Shown: in pieces, positions 53,053-63,297 of the stretch | Numbering within the stretch: the first letter of the stretch is position 1 | Layout: each line of letters starts with the position of its first letter | From: Sphingomonadales bacterium | GTDB taxonomy: Bacteria > Pseudomonadota > Alphaproteobacteria > Sphingomonadales > Sphingomonadaceae | Assembly (NCBI GenBank): GCA_025352685.1 | Contig: JANXSN010000073.1 | Coordinates: forward strand, 49,248 to 113,247 | DNA length: 64,000 bases | Reading direction: 5' to 3' | Made by a program: the position numbers and the translations under genes | The notes under the pieces: model-generated | Seen by the model: the letters and a program-made list of their open reading frames with translations, nothing else | What the model was told of the DNA's origin: nothing | Database searches by the model: none

Positions 53053-54413
53053 CGAATGCGCGAAATGAACTCCTCGAACTTGCCCGTTTGGGGATTATCG
53101 AGTCGTCCTTCGACATAGGTCAGTCGGACTGCAAAAGCCGGGTCGGTTGTTTTTTTGACGGCGGCGATAAGCGCAGCCGAATCTTCAAGTCCGAACGGGG
53201 CATCGGCTGTGTAGCGGGCCTCGAGTTCAGTTCGGCTATGCTGGATGAGCTGCATCTGGCGCAGAGGCGTGTCGCGCCGATAGCGGATCGATCCTGTCAG
53301 TCCCCAACGCGTCCGCCCGTCCGGGAGGGTCATCAAGTTGCGCGTCCGTCCGTAAATGCGCCGCAATGTGGGAAGGCCGCGTCCGCAAGGACATACGGGC
53401 CCGATTTCGGCCCAGTCTCCTGTGTCGTAACGGATCAGGGGCGTCGCCAAATTGTGGAGGTCGGTCGCGACGACACGGCCGATTTCGCCTTCGGCGACGG
53501 GCTGGTTGTCGGTGCCGAGCACTTCAACGATCGCGGTTTCGGACATGATGTGATGCAACCCGCTCAGCGGGCATTCGAGCGCAAGATAGCCCAGTTCCAT
53601 GGTCGAATAGCAGCTGTTGACGGCGACGATGCCGTCGGCGCGCGCCCTGATGCTTTCGGAGACTGTTTCGCCCAGCAGCATGACCGACTTCAGCGATGGC
53701 AACGCGAGCTTTCCTGCGTCTCTGCGGTCGAAAAGCGTGGCCAAGACGGTGGGATAGATGATGAGCGCGTGCGGATCGAACGCGCAAAGCTGCGCTGCAA
53801 TCGTGTCATAGTCGGTCGTCACGTCGATCGTGAGTGCGGGGCCCGTCTGGTAGAGCAGGGCGGCGGGGCTCCCCCAATCGGTCAGGAGGCCGGGATCGCG
53901 AACGCCCGCCCGGACGACGGCCAGCCGTCCACCGACCGGGGCGTCAGACCAGAATTGCCAACGTAGCGTCTGGGCTCCCCAAAACACCGCATTCACCGCT
54001 GTCCGGCGCACCGAGACCGGCTCACCTGTCGATCCCGAGCTAACATTGCGGTGGAGCGGTAGGTGGTCGGGCGGTTGCACGGCGCAATCGATGGTGGCGG
54101 GATCGCCTTGGAGCATTGCGCGCGTCAGCGGGGGCAAGGCGCCCAATCCTTCAGGCGTTGCCGCATCGGCGGCAGACATGCCGGCGTCCTTCAGGCGCCT
54201 TGCGAACTGCGGAGAATGCCGGGCGGCATATTGGACGAGCTGGGCGAGCTGTAGAAACTGTCCGGCACGCAACACTGCAGGCGCAAACCACTGGCTGCGC
54301 TCGAGCCGCTCAGCAAGGAGGATAAGCGGTGCATTTTGCGAGGCGGTTATTGGCGGCCACACGACGCCCGTCACTTCGCTACGAACCAAGTCGAGACGGT
54401 GCGGATCGCTCAT
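53049..54413 (-). CDS. PaaK-like adenylate-forming (F390 synthetase/phenylacetate-CoA ligase-related) enzyme
   Basis: NVSSGSTGEPVSVRRT; CYSTMELGYLALECP; TPLIRYDTGDWAEIGPVCPCGRGLPTLRRIYGR. Confidence 0.83.
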   Translation of the reverse strand: MSDPHRLDLVRSEVTGVVWPPITASQNAPLILLAERLERSQWFAPAVLRAGQFLQLAQLVQYAARHSPQFARRLKDAGMSAADAATPEGLGALPPLTRAMLQGDPATIDCAVQPPDHLPLHRNVSSGSTGEPVSVRRTAVNAVFWGAQTLRWQFWSDAPVGGRLAVVRAGVRDPGLLTDWGSPAALLYQTGPALTIDVTTDYDTIAAQLCAFDPHALIIYPTVLATLFDRRDAGKLALPSLKSVMLLGETVSESIRARADGIVAVNSCYSTMELGYLALECPLSGLHHIMSETAIVEVLGTDNQPVAEGEIGRVVATDLHNLATPLIRYDTGDWAEIGPVCPCGRGLPTLRRIYGRTRNLMTLPDGRTRWGLTGSIRYRRDTPLRQMQLIQHSRTELEARYTADAPFGLEDSAALIAAVKKTTDPAFAVRLTYVEGRLDNPQTGKFEEFISRIR

Positions 54414-55189
54414 CTGGTCAGGACAACCAGCGGACATCGCGCGGCGAGCGGGTAAGTGCCGACATCGATCCAGCGCAACCCGAACTTGGGGGCGGCAATC
54501 GTTTCGAACATCGCGCGCGTCGGAAAAGCCATGTGCAGCGCGGACGCGCGATACGCATCAATTTCGGCAATGGTGGCCGCCGACCAGCCGGTCGCCCGGG
54601 TCAGGTCGAGCCGGTCGGGAAAGGCGCTTTCGAAAACATCATAGACGTCCGCCGCGGCGCTATTGCCCTCGACGTCAGTCAGCGCCATCGCCAATCGCCA
54701 TTTAGCTGCCGCAAAGCTTGGCTCGCGACCATTTTGAACATCGTCGCATATCGCGTCCACGGCTTCGCGGTCTTCACAAGCAACAAAGGTCCGCATCACC
54801 GCGATACCCTCGTCCGCTAGAACTCGGTCTATTTCATCGATGACGGCGCGCGCATCGTTCGGCCACCGCACGACGTTGAGGCTGCCGTCGCCCATGACGC
54901 TGCCGACGCTGCGGCTAGCGATCGGTAACGCTCTCCAGTCGCCAAGCATGGCATGCCGCTTCGGCGTATCGCCCGGCCAGATGTCGCTGAGGGCCGATTT
55001 GGCCCAATCGACCGCGATGATCTGACGATCAAGGCCTGCCAGCTCGGGCGTAACGCCGAGCAATAGGGTGTTGCCGGGTTGCGCCTGCAAAATTCTTGCG
55101 GTGGCCTCCACGCTGTCGGCATGGGGTCGCAGTGGCGGGACCTGGCCCGTCCAGCGACCAACATAGGCCTCCCATGCACTGAGCGCCAT
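54410..55189 (-). CDS. Class I SAM-dependent methyltransferase-like protein
   Basis: NTLLLGVTPELAGL...IAVDWAKSALSDIWPG; start adjusted to MALSAWEAYVGRW. Confidence 0.72.
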   Translation of the reverse strand: MALSAWEAYVGRWTGQVPPLRPHADSVEATARILQAQPGNTLLLGVTPELAGLDRQIIAVDWAKSALSDIWPGDTPKRHAMLGDWRALPIASRSVGSVMGDGSLNVVRWPNDARAVIDEIDRVLADEGIAVMRTFVACEDREAVDAICDDVQNGREPSFAAAKWRLAMALTDVEGNSAAADVYDVFESAFPDRLDLTRATGWSAATIAEIDAYRASALHMAFPTRAMFETIAAPKFGLRWIDVGTYPLAARCPLVVLTR

Positions 55190-55639
55190 CAGTGCAGACA
55201 CCACTCGGGCGTGCCGCGCACGACCGACCCTGCGACGGGACCCAACGCGGGTCGACCGACCTCGAGGACTGCGGCGGCAGCCCAGCTTTGCGAGGTGTAC
55301 CTCACGCTCGACAAGGCACAGAGTTGGGCGGTGTTGGTGACTTGGCCGAGGCATGGGTACCGAACCTGTTGCCTTTCACGTCGGCGCGACCACTGAAAAC
55401 AGGTTCGCCAGTCAATCTCGGGACAGGTCTGTGTACGGCGAGCAACTTGCAGCTCCGGCACTCGCCCAACCTGGCGGAACCGGTTGGCAAGCCGACACCA
55501 GAGCCGCTGCAGCTGAGCAGAACTTCTTTCTGATCGGATAGAAAGCCCGCCGTTAGTCATTAGGCTGAACCCTGCCGAACCGTGTTCGACAGCGTTTAGC
55601 GCAAACCAATACGACCCGGAAGCTGGTTACGCTTGTGGT

Positions 55640-57181
55640 CTACCGCCCGTCGTTGAAACGCACCGGCAAGTAGCGGGACGGCGTATTGCCACGCTGAACA
55701 CTTAGCAATACGCTTGGGCGCCCTGCAACCTTTGCAGCAGCAACAGCGGCGGCGATTTCAGCGGCAGTCGACACTGGACGCTGGTTGATTGCCGTTATGA
55801 TGTCGCCGCGCTGCAGCCCTTTTTGCCCCGCGTCACTGCCCTGATCAATCGACGTTATTACGACACCCTTCACCGGAGCGGGAAGGGCCAGCGCGCGGGC
55901 GATGTCAGCCGTCATCGGCGTGACCGAGAAACCGAGCGTATCGCGCGTCGCCTTTTGCGTGCTCTTGTCGTCCTGGGGCACCGCATCATCGCTCTCGGAA
56001 CCACCAGCAATCGCAGCCAGTTTTTCGTCGGAGGGGCGTTCGCCGAGCGAGGCTGTGACCGCCATCTTGTGGCCATTGCGGATCAATTCGATCGGTATGC
56101 GCGATCCGATCGGCAGATTGGCGACGATAAACGACAGCGTTTGATCAGGGGTCACGTCCTGATTATTGACCTTGGTAATGACATCGCCCTGCTGAATGCC
56201 GGAGCGCGCCGCACCTTCGCCTGGTTCTACGTGCGCGACGAGTTCACCGTGGTCCTTGGGAAGGCCCAGCGATTCGTAGATTTCGGGGCTCATCGGCTGC
56301 AGCTGAATGCCCAGATAACCACGCTTGATCTTCGCGCCGCCGCGCAACTGATCGACAATCGGCTTGGCCTGTTCGGCAGGGATCGCAAAACCGATACCGA
56401 CGTTGCCGCCGGTTGGCGTGTAGATTTGCGAATTGATGCCGATGACGTTGCCGTTCATGTCAAACATCGGGCCACCCGAATTGCCCTGATTAATCGATGC
56501 GTCGGTCTGGATGAAGCGGTCGTATGCGCCACCCTGACCGGTGACACGGTGCAGTGCCGACACGATACCAGCGGTTACCGATGAGCCGATGCCGAACGGA
56601 TTACCGATCGCAATAACCCAGTCGCCGACGCGGGCGCCTGCCGAATCGCCGAAGCGCACATAGGGTAGGCCAGTCGCGTCGATCTTGAGGACAGCAATGT
56701 CCGATGCCGTATCACGACCGACGACGCGCGCCTTGTATTCCTTGCGGTTGATCATGATCACGGTGATCGATTCGACGACTGCGGTTTTCGTACCTGCCGA
56801 GATCACATGATTGTTCGTCACGATATAACCATCGGGTGAAATGATGAAGCCCGATCCCAGCGACTGCCCTTGCCGCGTGATCGTGCGGTCGTCCCCGCCG
56901 CCGGCACCGCCTTGTTGACCGAACAGGTCGCCAAAGGGGGTCCCTGCGAACGGATTGGCGCTCACAGTCACTTTTTGGGTGGTCGAGATGTTGACGACCG
57001 CGGGCTGGAGCTTTGCAACCATGTCGGCAAAGCTCATGGGGGCCCCGGACCGCGGGCTCTGCATCGAGATCGCTCCAGGCTCGTTCTGTGCGGTTTGTGC
57101 CACCGACGGTGTCTGGAGTACCATTGTCGCGGCTGTGCCGCCGATCAACAGGGCAGTAGTAAGGGCATAGACGTTACGCAC
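55640..57181 (-). CDS. Do/DegP family periplasmic serine endoprotease
   Basis: Catalytic triad regions VTNNHVI, TASDIAVLKID, NQGNSGGPMFD; two PDZ domains. Confidence 0.96.
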   Translation of the reverse strand: MRNVYALTTALLIGGTAATMVLQTPSVAQTAQNEPGAISMQSPRSGAPMSFADMVAKLQPAVVNISTTQKVTVSANPFAGTPFGDLFGQQGGAGGGDDRTITRQGQSLGSGFIISPDGYIVTNNHVISAGTKTAVVESITVIMINRKEYKARVVGRDTASDIAVLKIDATGLPYVRFGDSAGARVGDWVIAIGNPFGIGSSVTAGIVSALHRVTGQGGAYDRFIQTDASINQGNSGGPMFDMNGNVIGINSQIYTPTGGNVGIGFAIPAEQAKPIVDQLRGGAKIKRGYLGIQLQPMSPEIYESLGLPKDHGELVAHVEPGEGAARSGIQQGDVITKVNNQDVTPDQTLSFIVANLPIGSRIPIELIRNGHKMAVTASLGERPSDEKLAAIAGGSESDDAVPQDDKSTQKATRDTLGFSVTPMTADIARALALPAPVKGVVITSIDQGSDAGQKGLQRGDIITAINQRPVSTAAEIAAAVAAAKVAGRPSVLLSVQRGNTPSRYLPVRFNDGR

Positions 57182-57264
57182 GTGTTGTCTTCCTCTCGGT
57201 TCCGGCTTGCGGCTTCGCCATGGCGATGGCGCGCATCGGCTGAACGCTGATTGAATAACCCTGT

Positions 57265-58134
57265 TTAGCGACTTCCGCCGCGGAATTCGCGCAAATAGTC
57301 ATTGCCCGGAGACAGAATGATCGAAGACTGGCCCTCGGGCTTGCTCCCATCGGCACCGAATGTGTGCTCGTATGACTGCATCGCGCGGTAGAAATCGTAG
57401 AATTTGGGATCTTTACCATAGGCCCCGGCATAAACTCCGGCAGCTGTCGCATCAGCGTCGGCGCGAATAATTTGCGCCTGGCGCAATCCCTGAGCTTCGA
57501 TCGTGCGCGCCTCCTGGTAGCGGGCGCTTTTCATCCGCGCATAGGTTGCATCGAGCGGGGCGCCCTCGGGCGGATCCGTCTTCTTTATGCGGACATCGAC
57601 GATTTCGACACCATATTGCCGCGCCTGGACGTCAAGCGCCTTGCGAATATTTTGCATGATCTCGCCGCGTTCGGGGCTGAGCAGTTCGGCGAACTGCCGT
57701 TTGCCGAGCTCGTTGCGGACCACCGACCCCAGGATCGGCGCGAGCTGGTCGGCAACGCGGTCCTCGGTTCGGGCCGAGATATACATCTGCAACGGGTTCA
57801 CGATCCGATAGCGTGCGAAGGCATCGACATTCAGGCGATACTGATCGGTCGAGAGGACCTGCTGCCCCGCCATGTCGACATCGCGGACGCGCTTGTCGAT
57901 CCAGATTATCGAATCGGAAAAAGGAAGGATCGCGAGCAGGCCCGCGCCGGACGATCCAAATTGTTGGTTCGCCCGGTATCGATTGACCAGTGCGACCGGT
58001 TCGCCGAAGCGCAGCACGACACCCTGTTGCGTTTCGGGCACAACCCTTACGGTATTGGTGACAAGAAAAAGCGCGGCGATGGCCAGGATGCCGAACAAAA
58101 CGGGATGGCGTAAAAAGCGCTCGATCAAATTCAT
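57265..58134 (-). CDS. hflC: Protease modulator HflC
   Basis: SPFH protein: VPETQQGVVLRFGEPV; IVDVRIKKTDPPEG; next to hflK. Confidence 0.95.
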   Translation of the reverse strand: MNLIERFLRHPVLFGILAIAALFLVTNTVRVVPETQQGVVLRFGEPVALVNRYRANQQFGSSGAGLLAILPFSDSIIWIDKRVRDVDMAGQQVLSTDQYRLNVDAFARYRIVNPLQMYISARTEDRVADQLAPILGSVVRNELGKRQFAELLSPERGEIMQNIRKALDVQARQYGVEIVDVRIKKTDPPEGAPLDATYARMKSARYQEARTIEAQGLRQAQIIRADADATAAGVYAGAYGKDPKFYDFYRAMQSYEHTFGADGSKPEGQSSIILSPGNDYLREFRGGSR

Positions 58135-59225
58135 TGTGCGGCTCCGGTGGCGGGCTCGGCAGGTGCGCGCTTGAGTTCGCGCAACGGCAGATACGGCGTT
58201 ACCCCCGGTGCTTCGACAATCGTCTTGTCGACCTTCGAGAGGACGCGTTCCATCGTCTCGTAATACATACGTCGGCGGGTCACTTCAGGCGCAAGCTTAT
58301 ACTGCGCATAAACGCGATCGAAAGCGCCGGCATCGCCTTGCGCCTTGGCAATAACCTGCTGGGCATAGGTGCGTGCATTGTTCACCGAGGTTTGCGCGTT
58401 GGATCCTGCTGCCGTCACTTCCTTGAACGCATCGACGACTGCTTCGGGCGGATCCGTCTGCTTGATCGTGACACGCTGGATTGAAACACCCGTGCGATAG
58501 CCGTCGAGAATTGATTGCATCTGCTGGCGAACTTCGGCCTCGATCGCATTACGGCCCGACCCGATCGCTGCATTCAGCGGCATATTGGCGATGGCGGCGC
58601 GCATTGCACTCTCGGCAACGCTCTTGATCGTGGCTTGGGGGTCGACCGATTGAAAGAGGAACAGTTCGGGGTCACGGATTTTCCAGCCGATCGAATATTC
58701 GAGGTCGATGATGTTCTGGTCGCCGGTCAGCACAAGGCGTTCGCCCGTGCCGCCGGGAATGTCGATCGTCTGCAGGCTCGAGACATCGATGGTCTGCACC
58801 CGGTCAATCGGGGCCGGAAGCGTCAGGCTGACCCCGGGGTTGAGCGTGTGGGAATAGCGCCCAAGGCGCGTCACGACCCCGCGTTCAGCAGGCTCGATCT
58901 GGTGAACGCTCGTCAACCCGATCCACAGGACGAGCAGCCCCAATACGCCGTAGCCAATCCAGCGCACTGGATTGCCGCCGTCGGGAATTTGGCCGCGGAC
59001 ACCGCGTGCGCGCTTTAACAGCTCGTCGAGCGCAGAGGGGCCTTTGCCCCCCCCCGGCCGGTCACCCTCAGGAGGTTGGTTCCAGGGGTTGCGCGGTCCG
59101 CCACTACCCGACCCGCCCCCGCCGCCCCCGCCGCCGTTACCACCGCTGCCGCGTCCACCCCACGGGCCACCGCCCTCGATCAGCGACGCGATGAGCCCAG
59201 CGCGCATTTCCATAATTGTTTTCAT
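58131..59225 (-). CDS. hflK: FtsH protease activity modulator HflK
   Basis: Gly-rich N-terminus, QIEPAERGVVTRLGRYSHTLNPGVSLTLPAPIDRVQTIDV; ATGA overlap with hflC. Confidence 0.95.
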   Translation of the reverse strand: MKTIMEMRAGLIASLIEGGGPWGGRGSGGNGGGGGGGGSGSGGPRNPWNQPPEGDRPGGGKGPSALDELLKRARGVRGQIPDGGNPVRWIGYGVLGLLVLWIGLTSVHQIEPAERGVVTRLGRYSHTLNPGVSLTLPAPIDRVQTIDVSSLQTIDIPGGTGERLVLTGDQNIIDLEYSIGWKIRDPELFLFQSVDPQATIKSVAESAMRAAIANMPLNAAIGSGRNAIEAEVRQQMQSILDGYRTGVSIQRVTIKQTDPPEAVVDAFKEVTAAGSNAQTSVNNARTYAQQVIAKAQGDAGAFDRVYAQYKLAPEVTRRRMYYETMERVLSKVDKTIVEAPGVTPYLPLRELKRAPAEPATGAAQ

Positions 59226-59267
59226 ACCCCCTTTATAGGGTGGGGTGCGGCGATTTACAGGGGGCGC

Positions 59268-60236
59268 ATGACCGATGTCCAAAAGCTCGTCACGGCGCTT
59301 GCTGCCATCCCCGCCACCAAGGACCGCGCGGGGCCGCCACGCTTCGCCAACGGACGTGCGAGCTTAATCCTTGATGTAACCGGGCTCGACGTTGCCGCAC
59401 GCGATCGTCTGAAGGCTGAAGTCGAAGCGGCACTCGCAGCGGTGGTCGGCGTCGAGACGGTCCGGATCGCGCTGACCAGCGAGCGCACGGGTCGGCGTTT
59501 GATCGCGGTGGCGAGCGGAAAGGGCGGTGTCGGCAAGTCAACGCTGTCTGCCAATCTGGCGATTGCGTTGGCTCGCCTTGGGCACAAGGTCGGCCTGATC
59601 GACGCCGATATCTATGGCCCCTCTCAGCCACGGTTGATGGCTACCGAAGGGGCAAAGCCGACGGCAACCGCGGGCAAGCTCGAGCCCGTCCCGACACGAT
59701 TTGGTATTCCGATGCTGTCAATCGGGCATCTCGTCGAGCCCGGACAGGCAGTGGCATGGCGCGGCCCGATGGCAGGCAATGCCTTGGGACAGATCATCGA
59801 TGCAGAATGGGGCGCAGCAGAGGTTCTGATTGTCGACTTACCCCCCGGTACGGGCGACGTGCAGCTGTCGATGATCTCCAAGCATAAACCGGTGGGGGCC
59901 GTGATCGTGTCGACGCCGCAGGATCTCGCGCTCATCGACGCCACGCGCGCCATCGACCTGTTCAACCAGTCGGGCGTCGCGCTGATTGGTATGGTCGAGA
60001 ATATGAGCGGTTATCAATGTCCGCATTGCGGCGAGCTCAGCGACCCGTTCGGCGCTGGCGGCGCGCAGGCGGCAGCGAAGACAATGGGCCTCGCCTTCCT
60101 CGGGCGCATCCCGCTCGACATTGCAATCCGAACCGCATCCGATGCCGGCGATCCTCCAGCCGCGGGGAACAGCCCTCAGGCGCAGGCGTTTGTCGATATA
60201 GCGGTCAAGGTTGCCGACTGGCTGAAGGATCATTGA
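59268..60236 (+). CDS. Mrp/NBP35 family Fe-S carrier ATPase
   Basis: AVASGKGGVGKSTLSANLAIALARLGHKVGLIDADIYGPSQPRLM; MSGYQCPHCGE. Confidence 0.95.
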   Translation: MTDVQKLVTALAAIPATKDRAGPPRFANGRASLILDVTGLDVAARDRLKAEVEAALAAVVGVETVRIALTSERTGRRLIAVASGKGGVGKSTLSANLAIALARLGHKVGLIDADIYGPSQPRLMATEGAKPTATAGKLEPVPTRFGIPMLSIGHLVEPGQAVAWRGPMAGNALGQIIDAEWGAAEVLIVDLPPGTGDVQLSMISKHKPVGAVIVSTPQDLALIDATRAIDLFNQSGVALIGMVENMSGYQCPHCGELSDPFGAGGAQAAAKTMGLAFLGRIPLDIAIRTASDAGDPPAAGNSPQAQAFVDIAVKVADWLKDH

Positions 60237-60237
60237 G

Positions 60238-60666
60238 ATGCCGCTGACCACCGACGCCGAGATCGCCGATCTGCTGTCCTCGATCAGCACCATTGCCCTT
60301 GTCGGCGCGTCGGACCGCCCTGACCGGCCGAGTTATGACGTGATGAAATTCTTGCAAGATCACGGCTACCGCGTCCTACCCGTCAACCCCTCGATCACGG
60401 GCGAACATATCCACGGAGAGTTCGTGTGGCGCGAACTGTCCGAAATCGGTGATAGAATCGATATGGTCGACATCTTCCGGCGCAGCGCCGACGCGGGCGA
60501 TGCTGTCGACCAGGCAATAGCGTCAGGAGCAAAGGCAGTGTGGATGCAGTTGGGCGTCGTAAACGACGTCGCGGCAATGCGCGCCGAGGCGGCGGGGCTC
60601 AAAGTCGTCATGGATCGTTGTCCCAAAATCGAAATCGCGCGACTGTCGCTTGCCCCCGTTGTCTGA
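60238..60666 (+). CDS. CoA-binding domain protein (YccU-like)
   Basis: IALVGASDRPDRPSYDVMKFLQDHGYRVLPVNP. Confidence 0.92.
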   Translation: MPLTTDAEIADLLSSISTIALVGASDRPDRPSYDVMKFLQDHGYRVLPVNPSITGEHIHGEFVWRELSEIGDRIDMVDIFRRSADAGDAVDQAIASGAKAVWMQLGVVNDVAAMRAEAAGLKVVMDRCPKIEIARLSLAPVV

Positions 60667-61062
60667 AGATAAATGCGGCGGCGACGAGCATGAAACCCAT
60701 CACCTAGGCTTGCCACGACGCTCGCACAGTCGAGCAACTCACGCTGCCGCCTGCTTTCCAACTGCCGCGGTCCGGGACCAGGCCAAAACGTCGAAATTCC
60801 GGGTTACCCGCGTCGTCAAACCGGGGTCGTGCCAGGGCGTGAGCGGGTAGAGGATGGGCCGGCAATCGTACCGCACCGTGCAAGTCGATCCTACCGGCGT
60901 ATACTGTGTTCATGACAGTCGCGGCCGCACGATTTCGATCGTGATCGCGCTTGAAAAGTTGTGCACAGACCCGAGTCGGCCTCTTGATGCCTGTCGATAG
61001 GGTAAGGTGTGGGAGGGCGAGTTTCAGCGGCACGACCTGCTGAAAGGCTGTGCTGGAAGGAG

Positions 61063-61107
61063 TTGACAAGAGAAACGCGTCGGTTACATGTAACCCGTAG
61101 GTTACGG
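61063..61107 (+). promoter_or_regulatory. Candidate promoter/operator: TTGACA -35, then GGTTAC-AT-GTAACC-CGTA-GGTTAC
   Basis: 14-bp perfect palindrome GGTTACATGTAACC (61082-61095) over the expected -10 region, with a third half-site downstream. Confidence 0.55.
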
Positions 61108-61118
61108 AGGGTTCAGAC

Positions 61119-61544
61119 ATGTCAGTAATCGATGTCGCGGAACGTAAGGGCCGCTATCGCGCGGCCAGCTTCTATTTCTTCTCCGTGATGAGTCTGTTGA
61201 CCTTGTGGTTGAGCATGGCGCGGCCGCAAAGCGACTTCCTGCGAGGAATGTGGATGGGGTTGACCTTTGCAGCGGCAGTTAACCTGTTGCCTCTCGCACG
61301 CTGGCTGAAACCGCGTAGTAAAGTAGCGCGGCTGCTCGATGACGACGGGGTGCGCGAGCATCGGCGGATAAGCTGCAACGCAGGATTCTGGGCTGCGGTT
61401 GTGTCCTCCCTGGCAGTCGCAATTGCGGTTCAGGCCACGGCACCGCTCAGTCCGTTCGACGCCGTACGGATTGTGGCCACCGCGGCAATTGCTGCGGCCA
61501 TGGTCAGTTTTGCGACGCTCGAGCTGCGGGCGGCCCGTGGGTGA
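61119..61544 (+). CDS. Small integral membrane protein of unknown function
   Basis: About four hydrophobic segments; good SD (GGAGGG); overlaps XRE regulator by 8 nt. Confidence 0.75.
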   Translation: MSVIDVAERKGRYRAASFYFFSVMSLLTLWLSMARPQSDFLRGMWMGLTFAAAVNLLPLARWLKPRSKVARLLDDDGVREHRRISCNAGFWAAVVSSLAVAIAVQATAPLSPFDAVRIVATAAIAAAMVSFATLELRAARG

Positions 61545-61743
61545 TCGCCTGCTGAACACACTCAAGGCGGAACGCGAGCGGCTCGGCCTGACCCAGGCAG
61601 CACTGGCGGAGGCGGTCAGCGTTAGTCGCAAAACAATCAATACCGTGGAGAACGGCATCTTCTTGCCGTCAACGGTGCTCGCCCTCAAGCTCGCGCGCGC
61701 TCTCGGCCGCCCCGTCGAGCGGTTGTTCCAACTCAATGATTAG
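61537..61743 (+). CDS. Small XRE-family helix-turn-helix regulator
   Basis: MGDRLLNTLKAERERLGLTQAALAEAVSVSRKTINTVENGIFLPSTVLALKLARALGRPVERLFQL; GTG start. Confidence 0.87.
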   Translation: MGDRLLNTLKAERERLGLTQAALAEAVSVSRKTINTVENGIFLPSTVLALKLARALGRPVERLFQLND

Positions 61744-62364
61744 ACGACCAATCTCGATGACGAAATGACGGGGCTGCCGGGCACGATCTGCAGCGGCTTT
61801 CTTTCACATCGCGCCGTCAGGATGAACCATAGCTGAAAGCCAGCTGGTGCCGTGCGCTGAGCCTTCCGGTATCGCCTCGAAACGGGTCCTTGGGTGTTCA
61901 CGAACCTCGACAACATTGTGCGCCACCAAAGCCTGCTGCCCGGCTACGCAAAGACGGAAACGTCATCGACCCGGGCAGGATCAACACGTAGTGATCGAAC
62001 GCGCGGCATAAAACGCGATCCGGTCGCGCCGGGTCACCAAGCCACATGGGAGGACGGGGTCGCTTTACGCACCATCGCGCAGGACGAACCGCCACTCTCG
62101 ACAGTCCGACCGACACCGTGCCGTTTTCATGCCCAGAACGAGGATCAGTGGGTTGGGCTGGGGAGCAACCTCATGCTTGCGGAGAACGCCGATCCTTCGC
62201 GACACCGCATCGGCCGGCGGCAGACGAGGAGAGCGGCGGTGCCCTCCTTGTCCCGCGCAAACAGATCGCAAGCGACAGGCAGCACCGTTTGTCCTTCACA
62301 TCGGTGCGAGCAATGCACATAGGGAATTTGTCAGCTCGATTCAGCGACACGTCGGAGTACGGTC

Positions 62365-63297
62365 ATGCATGTCGCAATTGTCGGTGCAGGCATGGCCGGG
62401 CTTTCCGCCGGCACGGCACTTGTTGCCGCCGGGCACCAGGTAGCGATTTTTGACAAGGGACGTGGCGCTGGCGGCCGCATGGCGACGAGGCGTGTTCAAA
62501 CCCCGCGCGGCCTCGCCCAGTTCGACCACGGCGCTCAGTATTTCACGGTCCGAGACCCGGCATTTGCGGCATGCGTTAGCGGATGGGTCGATGCCGGTCT
62601 CGCCGCGCGGTGGCCCGCTGCAGGCGAAGACGCGTGGGTTGGGACACCGACGATGAATGCGCCGGCGAAGGCGATGGCTGCCGCACTGAACGTCGAATGG
62701 ACCACCCGTGTCGACGCCGTTGAGGCGTCCGGGGCGGGTTGGGTATTGCGAACGGATGAATCGGCCGGGGTGTCGTACGATGTGGTCATCATCGCACTTC
62801 CCGCCGAGCAGGCAGCAGTCTTGCTGGAGCCAATCGATGGTGTGCTTGCCCGTCTTGCAGCGGCAACCGTATCCGCGCCGTGCTGGACGGTAATGGCAAC
62901 GTTCGGGCAACCGGTGGCCCATAGATCCGATGTTCTGTCGGCGAGCGATGGTCCGATCGGATGGGCCGCGCGCAATTCGGCCAAGCCCGGTCGGCTCGGT
63001 CCCGAGGCATGGGTTATTCACGGCACCCCTGAATGGTCGATCGCACATCTGGAGGATAACGCTGACGATGTAGAGCGCGCTCTGCTCACTTCTTTTGCGC
63101 ACTGCATCGGGACGGTGCCTGAGGTAGAATTTTCGGTGGCGCATCGCTGGCGCTACGCGAGATCGGGGGCTGCGGGCGGTGGCTTTCGCTGGAATGCTGC
63201 GAGCCGTCTGGGGCTGTGCGGTGACTGGTTACTCGGGGCACGTGTCGAAGCGGCGTGGCTTTCGGGAAACACGCTTGCCGCCGCCATGTGCCAATGA
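62365..63297 (+). CDS. NAD(P)/FAD-dependent amine oxidase-like (renalase-type) oxidoreductase
   Basis: VAIVGAGMAGLSAGTALVAAGHQVAIFDKGRGAGGRMATRR; C-terminal GLCGDWLLGARVEAAWLSG. Confidence 0.9.
   Translation: MHVAIVGAGMAGLSAGTALVAAGHQVAIFDKGRGAGGRMATRRVQTPRGLAQFDHGAQYFTVRDPAFAACVSGWVDAGLAARWPAAGEDAWVGTPTMNAPAKAMAAALNVEWTTRVDAVEASGAGWVLRTDESAGVSYDVVIIALPAEQAAVLLEPIDGVLARLAAATVSAPCWTVMATFGQPVAHRSDVLSASDGPIGWAARNSAKPGRLGPEAWVIHGTPEWSIAHLEDNADDVERALLTSFAHCIGTVPEVEFSVAHRWRYARSGAAGGGFRWNAASRLGLCGDWLLGARVEAAWLSGNTLAAAMCQ

Noticed and set aside
59091-59180. Poly-Pro/poly-Gly tract as a novel repeat
   Set aside because: It is the normal glycine-rich N-terminal region of HflK read on the opposite strand.
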